Part shown: one piece after another, positions 1 to 8,564 of the stretch
Position numbering within the stretch: the first letter of the stretch is position 1
Layout of the letters: every line of letters starts with the position of its first letter
NCBI RefSeq assembly: GCF_963082495.1
Contig: NZ_CAUJAN010000003.1
Span: forward strand, 248,001-312,000
Direction: 5' to 3'
DNA: 64,000 bases
Source of the DNA: Methanobrevibacter sp. V74
GTDB lineage: Archaea > Methanobacteriota > Methanobacteria > Methanobacteriales > Methanobacteriaceae
Made by a program: the position numbers and the translations under genes
The notes under the pieces: generated by a model
What the model was told of the DNA's origin: nothing
Seen by the model: the letters and a program-made list of their open reading frames with translations, nothing else
The model's database searches: none

Positions 1-77
1 TCGGACTCTAGGTGAAAATATATATAACATATATTTAAAGATATTTATAATTACTATTACTTTTTAAGGAAAAAATC

Positions 78-290
78 ATGTATTTTATATTTCGTTGCGA
101 CTGTGGAAGAGCATTATATGCTAAAGAAGGAGTGGCTACACGCAAATGTATTTGTGGAAAAACCCTAAATATTAAATCCAGACGTATTTTTCAAAAAGTA
201 GCTACAAGAGAAGAAGCTTCACTTGCAGTTCAGGAAATGCAAGATAAAATATATGGAAACACTGGTTTTAAACGTGCCAGTGATTTATAA
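78..290 (+). CDS. DUF1922-type small zinc-ribbon protein
   Basis: A 70-residue protein whose first 30 residues carry two Cys-x-Cys pairs (CDC near residue 8 and CIC near residue 25), the layout of a small zinc ribbon. This matches the methanogen DUF1922 family, which has a known zinc-ribbon fold but no established function; the second half looks helical. The ATG is preceded by AAGGA at a good distance, and an AT-rich TATA-like stretch lies further upstream near bases 20-45. The next gene begins about 25 bp downstream on the same strand, so the two may be co-transcribed. Family assignment is from motif and length only. Confidence 0.75.
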   Translation: MYFIFRCDCGRALYAKEGVATRKCICGKTLNIKSRRIFQKVATREEASLAVQEMQDKIYGNTGFKRASDL

Positions 291-314
291 ATTAGTTTTA
301 ATGGTTTGTTAAAA

Positions 315-1637
315 ATGATTGGGACGACACTCGAAATAATTGTCATATTAATTTTAATAATAATTAACGGATACTTATCAATGGCGGAACTTGCTGTTGT
401 ATCAGTTAGAAAAGCAAAATTACAAAAATATATCGATGAAGGAAATAAAAATGCAAAAATTGTTGCAGAATTAGGTGAAGATGCCAACGAATTTTTATCC
501 ACTGTTCAAATAGGAATATCCCTTACTGCTGTTTTAACAGGAGCATTTGGTGGAGCAACTTTATCAGAACCACTTGCAGCTGCAATTTCATTTATACCAT
601 ATAGCGAAGCCATAAGTGTAATTGTAGTGGTAATAGTGAGCACATATTTAACATTAGTTATTGGGGAAATTGTACCAAAGGTTATAGCATTAAATGATCC
701 CGAAAAGGTTTCTCTAAAAGTTGCTAAATCTATGTTAGTTCTTACAGAAGTTTCAAGACCAATAAGTTTTATTCTTGCAAAGTCAAGTAGTTTTCTATTA
801 TGGTTAATGAGAATTGAAAATAGAAATGATGACATTGTTACTGAAGAAGAAATCGAATTAATGATTAAAGAAGGAAGAGAAGATGGTACAATTGAAGAGG
901 CGGAAGAGGACATCATCAAAAGAGTTTTCAAACTTGATGACCAGAAAGTTGAAAGTATAATGACCCCACGTAATGAGATTATTTGGATTGATCTTGAAGA
1001 TGACCATGACGTGAATAAAGTCAAAATTATTGAAAGTAAAAGATCAATTTTTCCAATTGCCAAAGGGGAATTAGACGATTTCATTGGAGTTGTTCAGGCA
1101 AAGGATATTCTCTCAGTAATGTTTAGTGAAGAAGAATTTGATGTGGAAAAAATCGTTAAAGAACCATTAGTAGTTTCTGAGCATTTGCAAACATTAGAAT
1201 TATTAAAGGAATTTAAAGAAAACCAAGAATATGTTCATATGTCCCTTGTTATTGATGAATTCGGCAGTGTAGAAGGTTTAATTACTTTAAACGATTTACT
1301 TGAAGGCATTGTTGGAGACATTCCAAGTATTGATGAAGAAGATGAACCTGAAGCAATCCAAAGGGAGGATGGAACTTGGTTAATCGATGGAAGATACCCT
1401 ATTGATAAATTTAAAGAATTATTTGAATTTAAAGATAAATTGCCTGATGAAGAAGAAGACAACTATACCACTTTAGCAGGTTTTATTTTAAGTATTAGCG
1501 GTACCGTTCCTAATGAAGAGGACAAATATGAATGTGAAAGGTTTATCTTTGAAATTATAGACATTGATGGACACCAAATTGATAAAGTTCTTGTAACCGA
1601 TCTTGGATCCAAAGAAGTAACTGAAACTGAGGAGTGA
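315..1637 (+). CDS. CNNM/CorC (HlyC/CorC) family membrane protein with CBS pair
   Basis: About 440 residues. The N-terminal third is a CNNM transmembrane domain with several hydrophobic segments (residues about 1-160), followed by an acidic linker, a CBS domain pair (about 200-325) and a C-terminal CorC/HlyC domain (about 340-430). The family is implicated in magnesium or other cation efflux, or in membrane stress; the substrate here is unknown. The reading frame also allows a TTG start at 306, but the ATG at 315 begins the hydrophobic N-terminus more naturally; neither has a strong ribosome-binding site. The antiporter gene follows directly, its Shine-Dalgarno overlapping this stop codon, so the two are very likely one operon for cation homeostasis. 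Confidence 0.85.
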   Translation: MIGTTLEIIVILILIIINGYLSMAELAVVSVRKAKLQKYIDEGNKNAKIVAELGEDANEFLSTVQIGISLTAVLTGAFGGATLSEPLAAAISFIPYSEAISVIVVVIVSTYLTLVIGEIVPKVIALNDPEKVSLKVAKSMLVLTEVSRPISFILAKSSSFLLWLMRIENRNDDIVTEEEIELMIKEGREDGTIEEAEEDIIKRVFKLDDQKVESIMTPRNEIIWIDLEDDHDVNKVKIIESKRSIFPIAKGELDDFIGVVQAKDILSVMFSEEEFDVEKIVKEPLVVSEHLQTLELLKEFKENQEYVHMSLVIDEFGSVEGLITLNDLLEGIVGDIPSIDEEDEPEAIQREDGTWLIDGRYPIDKFKELFEFKDKLPDEEEDNYTTLAGFILSISGTVPNEEDKYECERFIFEIIDIDGHQIDKVLVTDLGSKEVTETEE

Positions 1638-1641
1638 AAAA

Positions 1642-2586
1642 ATGGATGCATTTATTATTGTCAATATCCTACTGTTACTTGCGGGATTCATATTTTTAAT
1701 TAAAGGTTCCGATATTTTCGTTGATGGAGCAAGCAGCATTGCTTCTATTTTAAAAATCCCTGCCATCATTGTTGGTTTGACCATCGTGGCATTTGGAACC
1801 AGTACTCCTGAAGCTGCAGTTTCCATTACTTCCTCCCTAACTGGAAATAATGCAATGGCTGTGAGCAACATTGTTGGAAGCAATATATTTAATATTTTAA
1901 TCGTCATTGGAATATGTGCATTACTTGGCGACTTGTTAATGGAAAGAAGTGTTTTAAATAAAGATTTGCCTTTCCTTATAGGCATAACATTATTACTTGA
2001 AGCATTAATATTTATCGGCGGAAATCTTACACATCTTGAAGGAATTGTATTGCTCATTATCTTAATTGTTTATCTTACCCACACCGTTCATGTAGCAAGA
2101 CAGTCAGCGGAAGCCAATGTTGTGGAAAAACCTAAATTAACACTTCAAAAAAGTATAATTTTTATAATTATTGGACTTGTAGGTATTGTTCTTGGTGGAG
2201 ATTTGGTTGTAGATAATGCTTCAACCATAGCAATGGCATTTGGAATGAGTGAAACACTAGTAGGTTTAACTATTGTAGCTATCGGTACATCTTTACCTGA
2301 ACTTGTCACATCAGTTACTGCTTTAAAGAAAGGGGAAAACCAATTAGTAATCGGCAATGTTATAGGTTCAAACACATTTAATATCCTATTCATACTTGGT
2401 GCAAGTAGTGCTATAACCAACATACCCGTAGATCAGAGCATGTTAACAGATATCGGGTTTATGATTGCAGTAACCATATTATGTTTCATATTTGGTAAAA
2501 CTCAGGAAAAATACGACAAAAAAGAAGGTATTATTTTAGTTGCATTATTTGTTATATACATGGCATTTTCTATAATAAGAAATTGA
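1642..2586 (+). CDS. CaCA-family calcium/sodium antiporter (YrbG-like)
   Basis: A 314-residue polytopic membrane protein with the two inverted alpha-repeats of the CaCA exchanger family: a GTSTPEA motif near residue 54 and its partner GTSLPEL near residue 216, each followed by a GSNxFNI motif. These acidic motifs form the cation site in characterised exchangers. Length and motif spacing are normal for the YrbG type. AGGAGTGA overlaps the upstream stop codon and gives a clear start at 1642. Translational coupling with the CNNM/CorC gene suggests joint ion homeostasis. A perfect 9-bp hairpin follows the stop. Confidence 0.9.
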   Translation: MDAFIIVNILLLLAGFIFLIKGSDIFVDGASSIASILKIPAIIVGLTIVAFGTSTPEAAVSITSSLTGNNAMAVSNIVGSNIFNILIVIGICALLGDLLMERSVLNKDLPFLIGITLLLEALIFIGGNLTHLEGIVLLIILIVYLTHTVHVARQSAEANVVEKPKLTLQKSIIFIIIGLVGIVLGGDLVVDNASTIAMAFGMSETLVGLTIVAIGTSLPELVTSVTALKKGENQLVIGNVIGSNTFNILFILGASSAITNIPVDQSMLTDIGFMIAVTILCFIFGKTQEKYDKKEGIILVALFVIYMAFSIIRN

Positions 2587-2613
2587 ATTTTAATATGTGG
2601 AAAAAGGACTCGA

Positions 2614-2636
2614 AAGTTACTTAAAAAAAGTAACTT
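2614..2636. terminator. Hairpin between convergent genes
   Basis: Perfect inverted repeat AAGTTACTT / AAGTAACTT (9-bp arms) around an A5 loop. It sits between the antiporter stop and the stop of the convergent TtuA-like gene. No strong T-tract follows, so a termination role is inferred from position and symmetry only. Confidence 0.5.
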
Positions 2637-2676
2637 AAAACCACCGCATTCTATTTATTCATAAAACTATGTGCAT

Positions 2677-3543
2677 TTAATCATTAGTAGAATATGCATT
2701 ATTTATTAAATCTTTTAGTTCACAAGCTTTACAAACATTAGAAGAAGTAGGCTCCCCACAAACTTCGCATTCATTGAGCTTTGTGCTGATATCATTTTCA
2801 AATGTTAAAATCTGTTTAAATGACTCCATCACATTATTCTTAATGCCTGGGCATTTATCTTCACTTTCGTTTAAAAATGCCTTAATTTTAGCTCTTAGAG
2901 ATAAATGCGAATAAGGACATTCATCAAGATGAATATCAATGTTGTTCATTACCGCCCACATCCCAACTTCTTTTTCAGGAGTATTCCACAAAGGTTTAAT
3001 TCTTGGAATAAGCTTTGGATGAATTACATCAAGTTCAGGACCGAATTTTGAGAATTTAATTGTATCACCACGAGCAAAGCTCATTAAAAAAGATTGAATT
3101 TCATCATCTAAATTATGTCCAGTTGCTATTTTACAAGCACCTATTTCATAAGCGGTTTTATTTAAAATATTTCTTCTAAACACTCCACAGGGAATACATG
3201 CGCTTTTAAAATCAGCATAAATATCATCAAGCGCAAACCCCTCCTCATCCTTAAATGATTTTTGAACAAGCTTAACATCCAACTCCCTGGCATTTTGAAT
3301 AGCTGAATTGATGCCGTGTTGGCGATAACCTTTAATACCCTCATCGACACTAATAGCCACTAAATCAAAATCTAAAAAGTTTTGATAATTTTTAAGTGCG
3401 TGTAATGTTAATACACTATCTTTACCACCAGATAATGCCACAGCGATTAACTCGTCCTCTTTAATTAATTCATGATCACGGATTAAATTATTAATTCTTG
3501 TGAAAATATATTCATTAAATTCATCTTTGTCTAATTTCACCAT
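2677..3543 (-). CDS. TtuA/NcsA-like tRNA 2-thiolation protein (TIGR00269 type)
   Basis: A 288-residue adenylating PP-loop enzyme. SGGKDS (residues 38-43) is the ATP-binding P-loop. CIPC (C116, C119) and C209 in ECPY match the three cysteines that hold the 4Fe-4S cluster in TtuA-type thiolases. A C-terminal zinc knuckle, CEVC...CKAC, lies near residues 259-275. The family makes 2-thiouridine in tRNA. Unusually, the N-terminal zinc finger (about 25 residues) that normally precedes the PP-loop domain is absent: the ATG lies 31 residues before the P-loop and nothing resembling the finger is seen upstream. The divergent neighbour is a thiamine-binding-type protein, 52 bp away. Confidence 0.8.
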   Translation of the reverse strand: MVKLDKDEFNEYIFTRINNLIRDHELIKEDELIAVALSGGKDSVLTLHALKNYQNFLDFDLVAISVDEGIKGYRQHGINSAIQNARELDVKLVQKSFKDEEGFALDDIYADFKSACIPCGVFRRNILNKTAYEIGACKIATGHNLDDEIQSFLMSFARGDTIKFSKFGPELDVIHPKLIPRIKPLWNTPEKEVGMWAVMNNIDIHLDECPYSHLSLRAKIKAFLNESEDKCPGIKNNVMESFKQILTFENDISTKLNECEVCGEPTSSNVCKACELKDLINNAYSTND

Positions 3544-3595
3544 TACTAAATTAATTTATACAAAGATAAATAAATAATTTTACTAGGTGAAAAAA

Positions 3596-3901
3596 ATGAT
3601 TACATGCGATTTTGCAATATTGCCTGTAGGCACTGAAACTACTGAATGTAAAGATTATGTAACTGCAGCTGTTCAATCAATAAAAGATTCCGGTTTAAGT
3701 TATCAATTAACTGGAATGGGAACACAAATAGAAGCAGAAAATTTAACCCAATTATATGAAGCAATAGCTAATGCTCAAGAAGCCATCTTTGAATTAGACA
3801 TTGGCAGAGTATATACCGTTATAAAAGTAGACGATAGAAGAGACTTAGAAAATAGAACTTTAGATGCTAAAGTTGATACCGTTAATGAAATGTTAAAATA
3901 A
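3596..3901 (+). CDS. MTH1187-family thiamine-binding protein (DUF77/YqgV)
   Basis: About 101 residues, MITCDFAILPVGT onward, matching the MTH1187/YqgV family of small ferredoxin-fold proteins that bind thiamine or its precursors. The frame is open from a GTG at 3587, but that GTG is part of the Shine-Dalgarno AGGTGA, and the ATG at 3596 sits at the correct spacing, so 3596 is taken as the start. The C-terminus is acidic and helical. The gene is convergent with the DegT aminotransferase and a hairpin spans the junction. Confidence 0.85.
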   Translation: MITCDFAILPVGTETTECKDYVTAAVQSIKDSGLSYQLTGMGTQIEAENLTQLYEAIANAQEAIFELDIGRVYTVIKVDDRRDLENRTLDAKVDTVNEMLK

Positions 3902-3910
3902 AAAAATAAA

Positions 3911-3928
3911 GTTAGAATTCAATCTAAC
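3911..3928. terminator. Convergent hairpin
   Basis: GTTAGA / TCTAAC arms (6 bp) with a six-base loop. It overlaps the stop codon of the minus-strand DegT gene and lies 10 bp after the plus-strand stop. Possible shared 3' end; no T-tract on the plus strand. Confidence 0.35.
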
Positions 3929-5037
3929 TCCTTAGAAGCTGTTTTAACAGCTCCAATTACAAGATCCAAATCTTCCTTTGTTAATGATGGATGTACTGGA
4001 AGTGAAATTACATTGTCTGCTGCAAGTTCTGCATTTGGACAATGCCCAGTATAACCTAATGCTTTGTAAATTGGCTGATTGTATAATGGAATTGGATAAT
4101 GAATACCCGTTCCGACACCACAATCATTGATTATATCAACCCAATCATCACGGTCTCCTTTTTCAACCCTAATTGTGTATTGATGATATACATGTTTAGA
4201 ATCATAAGCACAGTATGGAGTAACTATTCCATCAACATCTTTTAAACCTTCATTTAAATATGCCGCATTGGCAATTCTTTTATCATTAAAATCATCTATT
4301 TTTTCCAATTGTGCAAGACCTATCGCTGCGGAAATATCAGTCATTCTAAAATTGTATCCTATTGCATCATGATGATATCTAACACTAGCTCCGTGTGCCC
4401 TGTATATTCTTGCATTTTCTGCTAAATCTTCATCATCTGTTGTAATTATTCCGCCTTCGGAAGTGGTCATGTTTTTTGTTGGGTAAAAACTAAAGCAAGA
4501 CATATCCCCCAGACTGCCTATTTTTTTACCGTTGCAAGTTGCTCCATGAGCTTGGGCAGCATCTTCAATAACAATTAATCCATATTTTTCAGCTATTTCA
4601 TTAATTCTATCCATGTTTGCAGATTGACCATATAATTGAACTGGCAAAATAGCTTTAGTATTCTCTGTTATTGATTTTTCAATTTCATCAGGATTTATTG
4701 TATAATTTTTTAAATCAATATCGGCAAATACCGGTTTTGCCCCAGTATACACTATGGAATTACCACTTGCAATAAATGTAAATGGTGTTGTAATAACCTC
4801 ATCGCCTTCTCCAATATCGCATGCTAGTAATGCAGTGTGTAAAGCAGCAGTTCCTGAGTTAACAGCAATTCCATACTCTGCACCTACCCAATCAGCAAAT
4901 TTTTGCTCAAATTCTTCAACTTTTGGACCTTGAGCAATCATACCTGATTTTAAAACTTCAACTACATTTTCTATTTCTTCTTCTCCGATTATTGGTTTAG
5001 CAATAGGAACTCTAATATCTGACAATTTTATCACCAA
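3919..5037 (-). CDS. DegT/DnrJ/EryC1/StrS family PLP-dependent sugar aminotransferase
   Basis: A 372-residue aminotransferase. SGTAALH (61-67) is the phosphate-binding segment, [10 protein letters not shown] near 157-166 carries the aspartate that binds the pyridine nitrogen, and K188 in FYPTKNM is the expected Schiff-base lysine. The family transfers an amino group to a keto-sugar nucleotide, normally for surface glycans. No glycan genes are adjacent, so the substrate is unknown. The annotated ATG gives a full-length N-terminus with the usual IPxAKP-like start. The divergent Trm1 gene begins 76 bp away across an AT-rich spacer. Confidence 0.88.
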   Translation of the reverse strand: MVIKLSDIRVPIAKPIIGEEEIENVVEVLKSGMIAQGPKVEEFEQKFADWVGAEYGIAVNSGTAALHTALLACDIGEGDEVITTPFTFIASGNSIVYTGAKPVFADIDLKNYTINPDEIEKSITENTKAILPVQLYGQSANMDRINEIAEKYGLIVIEDAAQAHGATCNGKKIGSLGDMSCFSFYPTKNMTTSEGGIITTDDEDLAENARIYRAHGASVRYHHDAIGYNFRMTDISAAIGLAQLEKIDDFNDKRIANAAYLNEGLKDVDGIVTPYCAYDSKHVYHQYTIRVEKGDRDDWVDIINDCGVGTGIHYPIPLYNQPIYKALGYTGHCPNAELAADNVISLPVHPSLTKEDLDLVIGAVKTASKELD

Positions 5038-5113
5038 TAGATTTACTATACTAATGTTTAAATTTAATAATATTTAAAATATTACTTAATAAAAAAATTA
5101 TGAGTGAGAAGTA

Positions 5114-6277
5114 ATGGACGAATATAAAACAAGACGCATTGAAGAAGGATTTACCACAATTGAATTTCCAGAATTTGATAAAGTTTCATCAGCTGCACCA
5201 GTTTTTTATAATCCTCATATGGAATTAAATAGAGATTTATCTATCCTTGCACTCCAAGTATTTCAAAAAGAGCAACAAAGGGAAATAAATATATGTGATT
5301 TATTTGGAGGAAGCGGAATTAGAGGCATTAGATATAAAAATGAAATTGATGGCGTCGGCGAGGTTTCTATAAATGACATAAGTGAAACCGCAAATCATTA
5401 TGAAAGGCATAACATCGAATTGAATAATTTAGAGGATGTTAAAATTTATCAGCACGATGCTAGCATGTTTTTAAGAATGAAACGCGGCGAATTCGATGTT
5501 ATAGATATTGATCCTTTTGGAACTCCTTCTCCTTTTCTAGACTCAGCAGGGTACTGTGCCCGTAGAAATTCATTGTTATGTATCACCGCAACTGACACCT
5601 CTGCATTATGCGGAACATATGAAGAACCTTGCATTCGTAAATATAATTCAAAGCCTTACAAAAGTGAATATTGTCATGAAACTGGAATTAGAATCTTAGC
5701 AGGGTTTGTGGCTTTAACCCTTTCAAAATACGCCAAATTTATTGAAGTTAAAATGTCCCATAGTACCGAACATTATATGAGACTATACATTGAAGTTAAA
5801 AAAGGTTCTAAAAAAACTGATGAATCTCTTAAAAATATCGGATACATTGTCCATTGTAAACATTGCCTTTACAGACAAACCAGCAATGGATTGGCCAGCC
5901 CTATTGATGATGTTTGTCCAATTTGTGGTGAAAAATTAACTCAAGCAGGCCCATTATGGCTAGGGGACATTCAAAATCTAAAATTTATTCAAGAAATGAT
6001 TGATGAAGTTGAAAATAAAAAGATCAATACTGAAAAAGAAACATTGAAATTATTAAATAAATGCATTGGTGAAGCCGGTGCTCCTGTGACTTTTTATGAT
6101 GTGCACAAAATATGTAAAAATTTAAAAGTTAGCGCGCCCAAATTTGATTTGATTTTAGAAGAACTTGAAAAACATGGGTTTAAAGCTATAAAAACTCATT
6201 ATAACCCATTAGGAATTAAAAGTGAATGTAGCATTGAAGATATAAAAAATATTTTAATTAAATTAAATAATATATAA
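5114..6277 (+). CDS. trm1: tRNA (guanine(26)-N2)-dimethyltransferase Trm1
   Basis: A 387-residue SAM-dependent enzyme that methylates G26 of tRNA. The SAM-binding DLFGGSGIRG motif lies near 62-71 and the catalytic-site motif DIDPFGTPSPFLDSA starts near 131. A C-terminal zinc-binding CKHC...CPIC pair lies around 256-276. Length matches archaeal Trm1. The ATG is preceded by a GAGAAG-type Shine-Dalgarno. The gene stands alone on the plus strand, with 229 bp of AT-rich spacer before the Lrp gene. Confidence 0.93.
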   Translation: MDEYKTRRIEEGFTTIEFPEFDKVSSAAPVFYNPHMELNRDLSILALQVFQKEQQREINICDLFGGSGIRGIRYKNEIDGVGEVSINDISETANHYERHNIELNNLEDVKIYQHDASMFLRMKRGEFDVIDIDPFGTPSPFLDSAGYCARRNSLLCITATDTSALCGTYEEPCIRKYNSKPYKSEYCHETGIRILAGFVALTLSKYAKFIEVKMSHSTEHYMRLYIEVKKGSKKTDESLKNIGYIVHCKHCLYRQTSNGLASPIDDVCPICGEKLTQAGPLWLGDIQNLKFIQEMIDEVENKKINTEKETLKLLNKCIGEAGAPVTFYDVHKICKNLKVSAPKFDLILEELEKHGFKAIKTHYNPLGIKSECSIEDIKNILIKLNNI

Positions 6278-6423
6278 CAGTATTATAAAAATCAAATAGA
6301 AAAAGCTAAAAAAATAAACCTAAACTACATATTACTCAAATATTATAAAAACAAAAGATATAACCCCATTTATAATTAGATTTATTAAAAAATTAATTAA
6401 AAAAATAAATAAAATACAAAAAC

Positions 6424-6473
6424 TTTTAAATATAATAAAAAAGTTAGTATTATAATATAGGTTAAAATTAACC
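6424..6473 (+). promoter_or_regulatory. Promoter of the Lrp gene with palindromic candidate operator
   Basis: A TATA-like TTTAAATATA lies around 6425-6435. About 25-35 bp downstream, where transcription should start, is the inverted repeat GGTTAA-AA-TTAACC (6460-6473). Lrp/AsnC regulators commonly bind such short palindromes and regulate themselves, so this is a candidate autoregulatory operator. The palindrome is seen; its function is inferred. Confidence 0.45.
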
Positions 6474-6506
6474 AATCATTTTAAAAATAATATAAGGAGA
6501 TATCGA

Positions 6507-6983
6507 ATGGTGAAAACTAAAGATAATATTGTAAAACTTGACAAAACTGATGTTAACATATTAAAAATCATTAATGAAGATGTAAGAACTTCCTATAGAC
6601 AAATATCTCGCAGTTTAGATGTTTCTGTAGGCACTGTCCACAATCGTATTGATAAAATGGTTAAATCTGGAGTAATTAAAAAGTTCTCACCAGTTATTGA
6701 CCATGAGAAATTAGGTTTTGTTTTAACCACCATTATCGGAGTTAGAGTTAAAGGTGGAAAACTTAAAAACTGGGAAGAAAAAACTTTCTTTAATAAAAAT
6801 GTGGTTGGAATTTATGATGTTACTGGAGAATATGATGCATTTTTAATTGCAAAATTCAGAAACACAAATGAATTAAATTCATTTATTAAGGAGTTATTAA
6901 AAGATCCGATTATAGAAAGAACCTACACTCAAACTGTTCTTGATGTAATCAAAGAAGATATGGGATCTTCCAATATTTTATAA
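6507..6983 (+). CDS. Lrp/AsnC family transcriptional regulator
   Basis: A 158-residue regulator with an N-terminal winged helix-turn-helix (about residues 12-60, containing SYRQISRSLDVSVGTVHNRI) and a C-terminal RAM/AsnC ligand-sensing domain (about 75-150). It is likely dimeric or octameric and may respond to an amino acid; no ligand can be read from the sequence. AAGGAGA lies at the right distance from the ATG. A palindrome sits in its promoter. Neither neighbour is an obvious target, so autoregulation is the only local regulatory link visible. Confidence 0.9.
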   Translation: MVKTKDNIVKLDKTDVNILKIINEDVRTSYRQISRSLDVSVGTVHNRIDKMVKSGVIKKFSPVIDHEKLGFVLTTIIGVRVKGGKLKNWEEKTFFNKNVVGIYDVTGEYDAFLIAKFRNTNELNSFIKELLKDPIIERTYTQTVLDVIKEDMGSSNIL

Positions 6984-6991
6984 ATTCTTAA

Positions 6992-7020
6992 AAAATTAGT
7001 TAACTAATTTTACTTTTTTT
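6992..7020 (+). terminator. Intrinsic-type terminator of the Lrp gene
   Basis: A perfect 20-bp palindrome, AAAATTAGTT/AACTAATTTT (6992-7011), is followed by AC and then T7 (7014-7020). It starts 8 bp after the stop codon. It shares the hairpin-AC-T7 layout of several other 3' ends in this window. Confidence 0.7.
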
Positions 7021-7172
7021 ATTATTTTTATTTTCAAATTTCTAAAAGAATACTACTTAAAATATATTACAATATTATATTAATTGTTACAATGCATATA
7101 CCAAATCATGCAACTATATAAATAAAAAGAACTAAATTTATTAATACTTAATTAAGAAATGAGGTTATTAAA

Positions 7173-8111
7173 TTGGCAGTTTGCTTACCCGATACTCAAG
7201 ACGACACTCCTAACATACCTATAAAATTAACCAGAGTAGGTGTAACTGGAGTTAAAAAATTGTTACAACTAAAAAGAACAAATAAAAGACCTATAATTTT
7301 ATTACCTACCTTTGATGCTTTTGTAGACTTACCAAGTAATCAAAAAGGAGTACATATGTCTAGAAACCCGGAAGCCATTAGTGAAGTTCTAGAAACTGTA
7401 TCTAAAGACTCCTCAGTTGATGTTGAATCATTATGTGCAAAAATAGTAGGTAAAATGATGTCAAAACACGAATATGCAAAACGTGTTGAAATTTCAATGA
7501 CAACCGATTTCATGTTCATGAAAGAATCACCAGTTACCAAAAATAAAACCCAGGAAATGGCTCAATTAAAAGCAAAAGCTGTAGGATATAGGGACAATAA
7601 AGGCAACATAGAGATTAGAAAAAGTGTTGGTGCCGAACTTATTGGAATGACCGTTTGTCCATGTGCACAAGAATCTGTGAAAGAATCAGACAAAAATAAA
7701 TTATTAGAATTTTTAGATGAAGAAACTACTCAAAAAGTATTAGACACAGTTACTTTCGCTTCTCACAATCAAAGAGGAATAGGCACCTTATTAATTGAAG
7801 TTCCTGAAGATAAAACTGTTAAAGCAGAAGATTTAATTGAAATTATTGAAAATTCAATGAGTTCCCAAGTATGTGAATTACTTAAAAGACCTGACGAAAA
7901 CGCAACTGTAATCAATGCACATAAAAAACCTGTTTTTGTTGAAGACTGTGTTAGAAACATGATGGAAAAAATTGTTAAAAAATATGATGACTTCCCAGAT
8001 GATACATTAATTACTGCACGTCAAGAAAATCAAGAAAGTATTCACAGACATAATGCATTTGCAGAAAAGGTAACAACCCTTGGAGAACTAAAAGAAGAAT
8101 TGAACATCTAA
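7173..8111 (+). CDS. mptA: GTP cyclohydrolase MptA (GTP cyclohydrolase IV, FolE2-like)
   Basis: A 312-residue protein of the FolE2/MptA family, which opens the GTP ring to give 7,8-dihydroneopterin cyclic phosphate, the first step to methanopterin. CPCAQES near residue 168 holds the conserved metal-binding cysteine, and SHNQRG near 198 is also conserved. The start is a TTG at 7173 with GAGGT eight bases upstream; the N-terminus (LPDTQDDTPNIPIKLTRVGV) is the normal family start, so the non-ATG start is credible. It leads a tight cluster with a DUF2120 gene and cofG, pairing two methanogenic cofactor pathways. Confidence 0.93.
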   Translation: MAVCLPDTQDDTPNIPIKLTRVGVTGVKKLLQLKRTNKRPIILLPTFDAFVDLPSNQKGVHMSRNPEAISEVLETVSKDSSVDVESLCAKIVGKMMSKHEYAKRVEISMTTDFMFMKESPVTKNKTQEMAQLKAKAVGYRDNKGNIEIRKSVGAELIGMTVCPCAQESVKESDKNKLLEFLDEETTQKVLDTVTFASHNQRGIGTLLIEVPEDKTVKAEDLIEIIENSMSSQVCELLKRPDENATVINAHKKPVFVEDCVRNMMEKIVKKYDDFPDDTLITARQENQESIHRHNAFAEKVTTLGELKEELNI

Positions 8112-8123
8112 GGATTTGATTTA

Positions 8124-8564
8124 ATGAAAAAAACTTATGAAATTGCAGGAGAAGTGATGGGATTTTTTGATTCATTTAAAGGATCAAGACCGGCAATTGA
8201 TAATGAAAGGATATTGATTGTTAGAGGGAAATCTAGAAAAGTCATACCTCTTGATAAATTTGAATCAAAACTCAGTGAAATCGGTAAAATCATTGGTGGA
8301 ACTGAATTAGATGCAAATTCAGAAGAAATATCGGAAATTCTTAAAGTTAGTGATAAAAACATTACTTCAAACGAGGCAACCACAAATGATATAGACAACA
8401 AGGGATTCATTAAAATGAAAGAGCAGTTTGAATCAATGGGCCTTGTTGTTGAATATAAAGTATTTGAACTTCCAAATTTTGATGTAGTCATTGCAATTTG
8501 GGAAGATAAAAATGAGATACCTCCGCTTTATGTGGAAGTAACTGTTTCCGAACGTGAAGACTAA
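8124..8564 (+). CDS. DUF2120-like methanogen protein
   Basis: A 146-residue protein without signal peptide or membrane segments. Its start (IAGEVMGFFDSFKGSRPAID) resembles the methanogen-restricted DUF2120 family, whose function is unknown; this match is from memory and not certain. It begins 12 bp after mptA and its stop overlaps the cofG start (the A of TAATG), so it is translated within the mptA-cofG unit. The context suggests a role linked to pterin or deazaflavin cofactors, but nothing in the sequence gives a reaction. Confidence 0.7.
   Translation: MKKTYEIAGEVMGFFDSFKGSRPAIDNERILIVRGKSRKVIPLDKFESKLSEIGKIIGGTELDANSEEISEILKVSDKNITSNEATTNDIDNKGFIKMKEQFESMGLVVEYKVFELPNFDVVIAIWEDKNEIPPLYVEVTVSERED

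Noticed and set aside
506-1084. Long antisense reading frame (192 codons) inside the CNNM/CorC gene
   Set aside because: Shadow of a clear gene; its translation is low-complexity Ser/Ile/Leu and has no Shine-Dalgarno.
1488-2057. Antisense reading frame of 189 codons across the antiporter gene
   Set aside because: Shadow frame over conserved antiporter motifs; no independent support.
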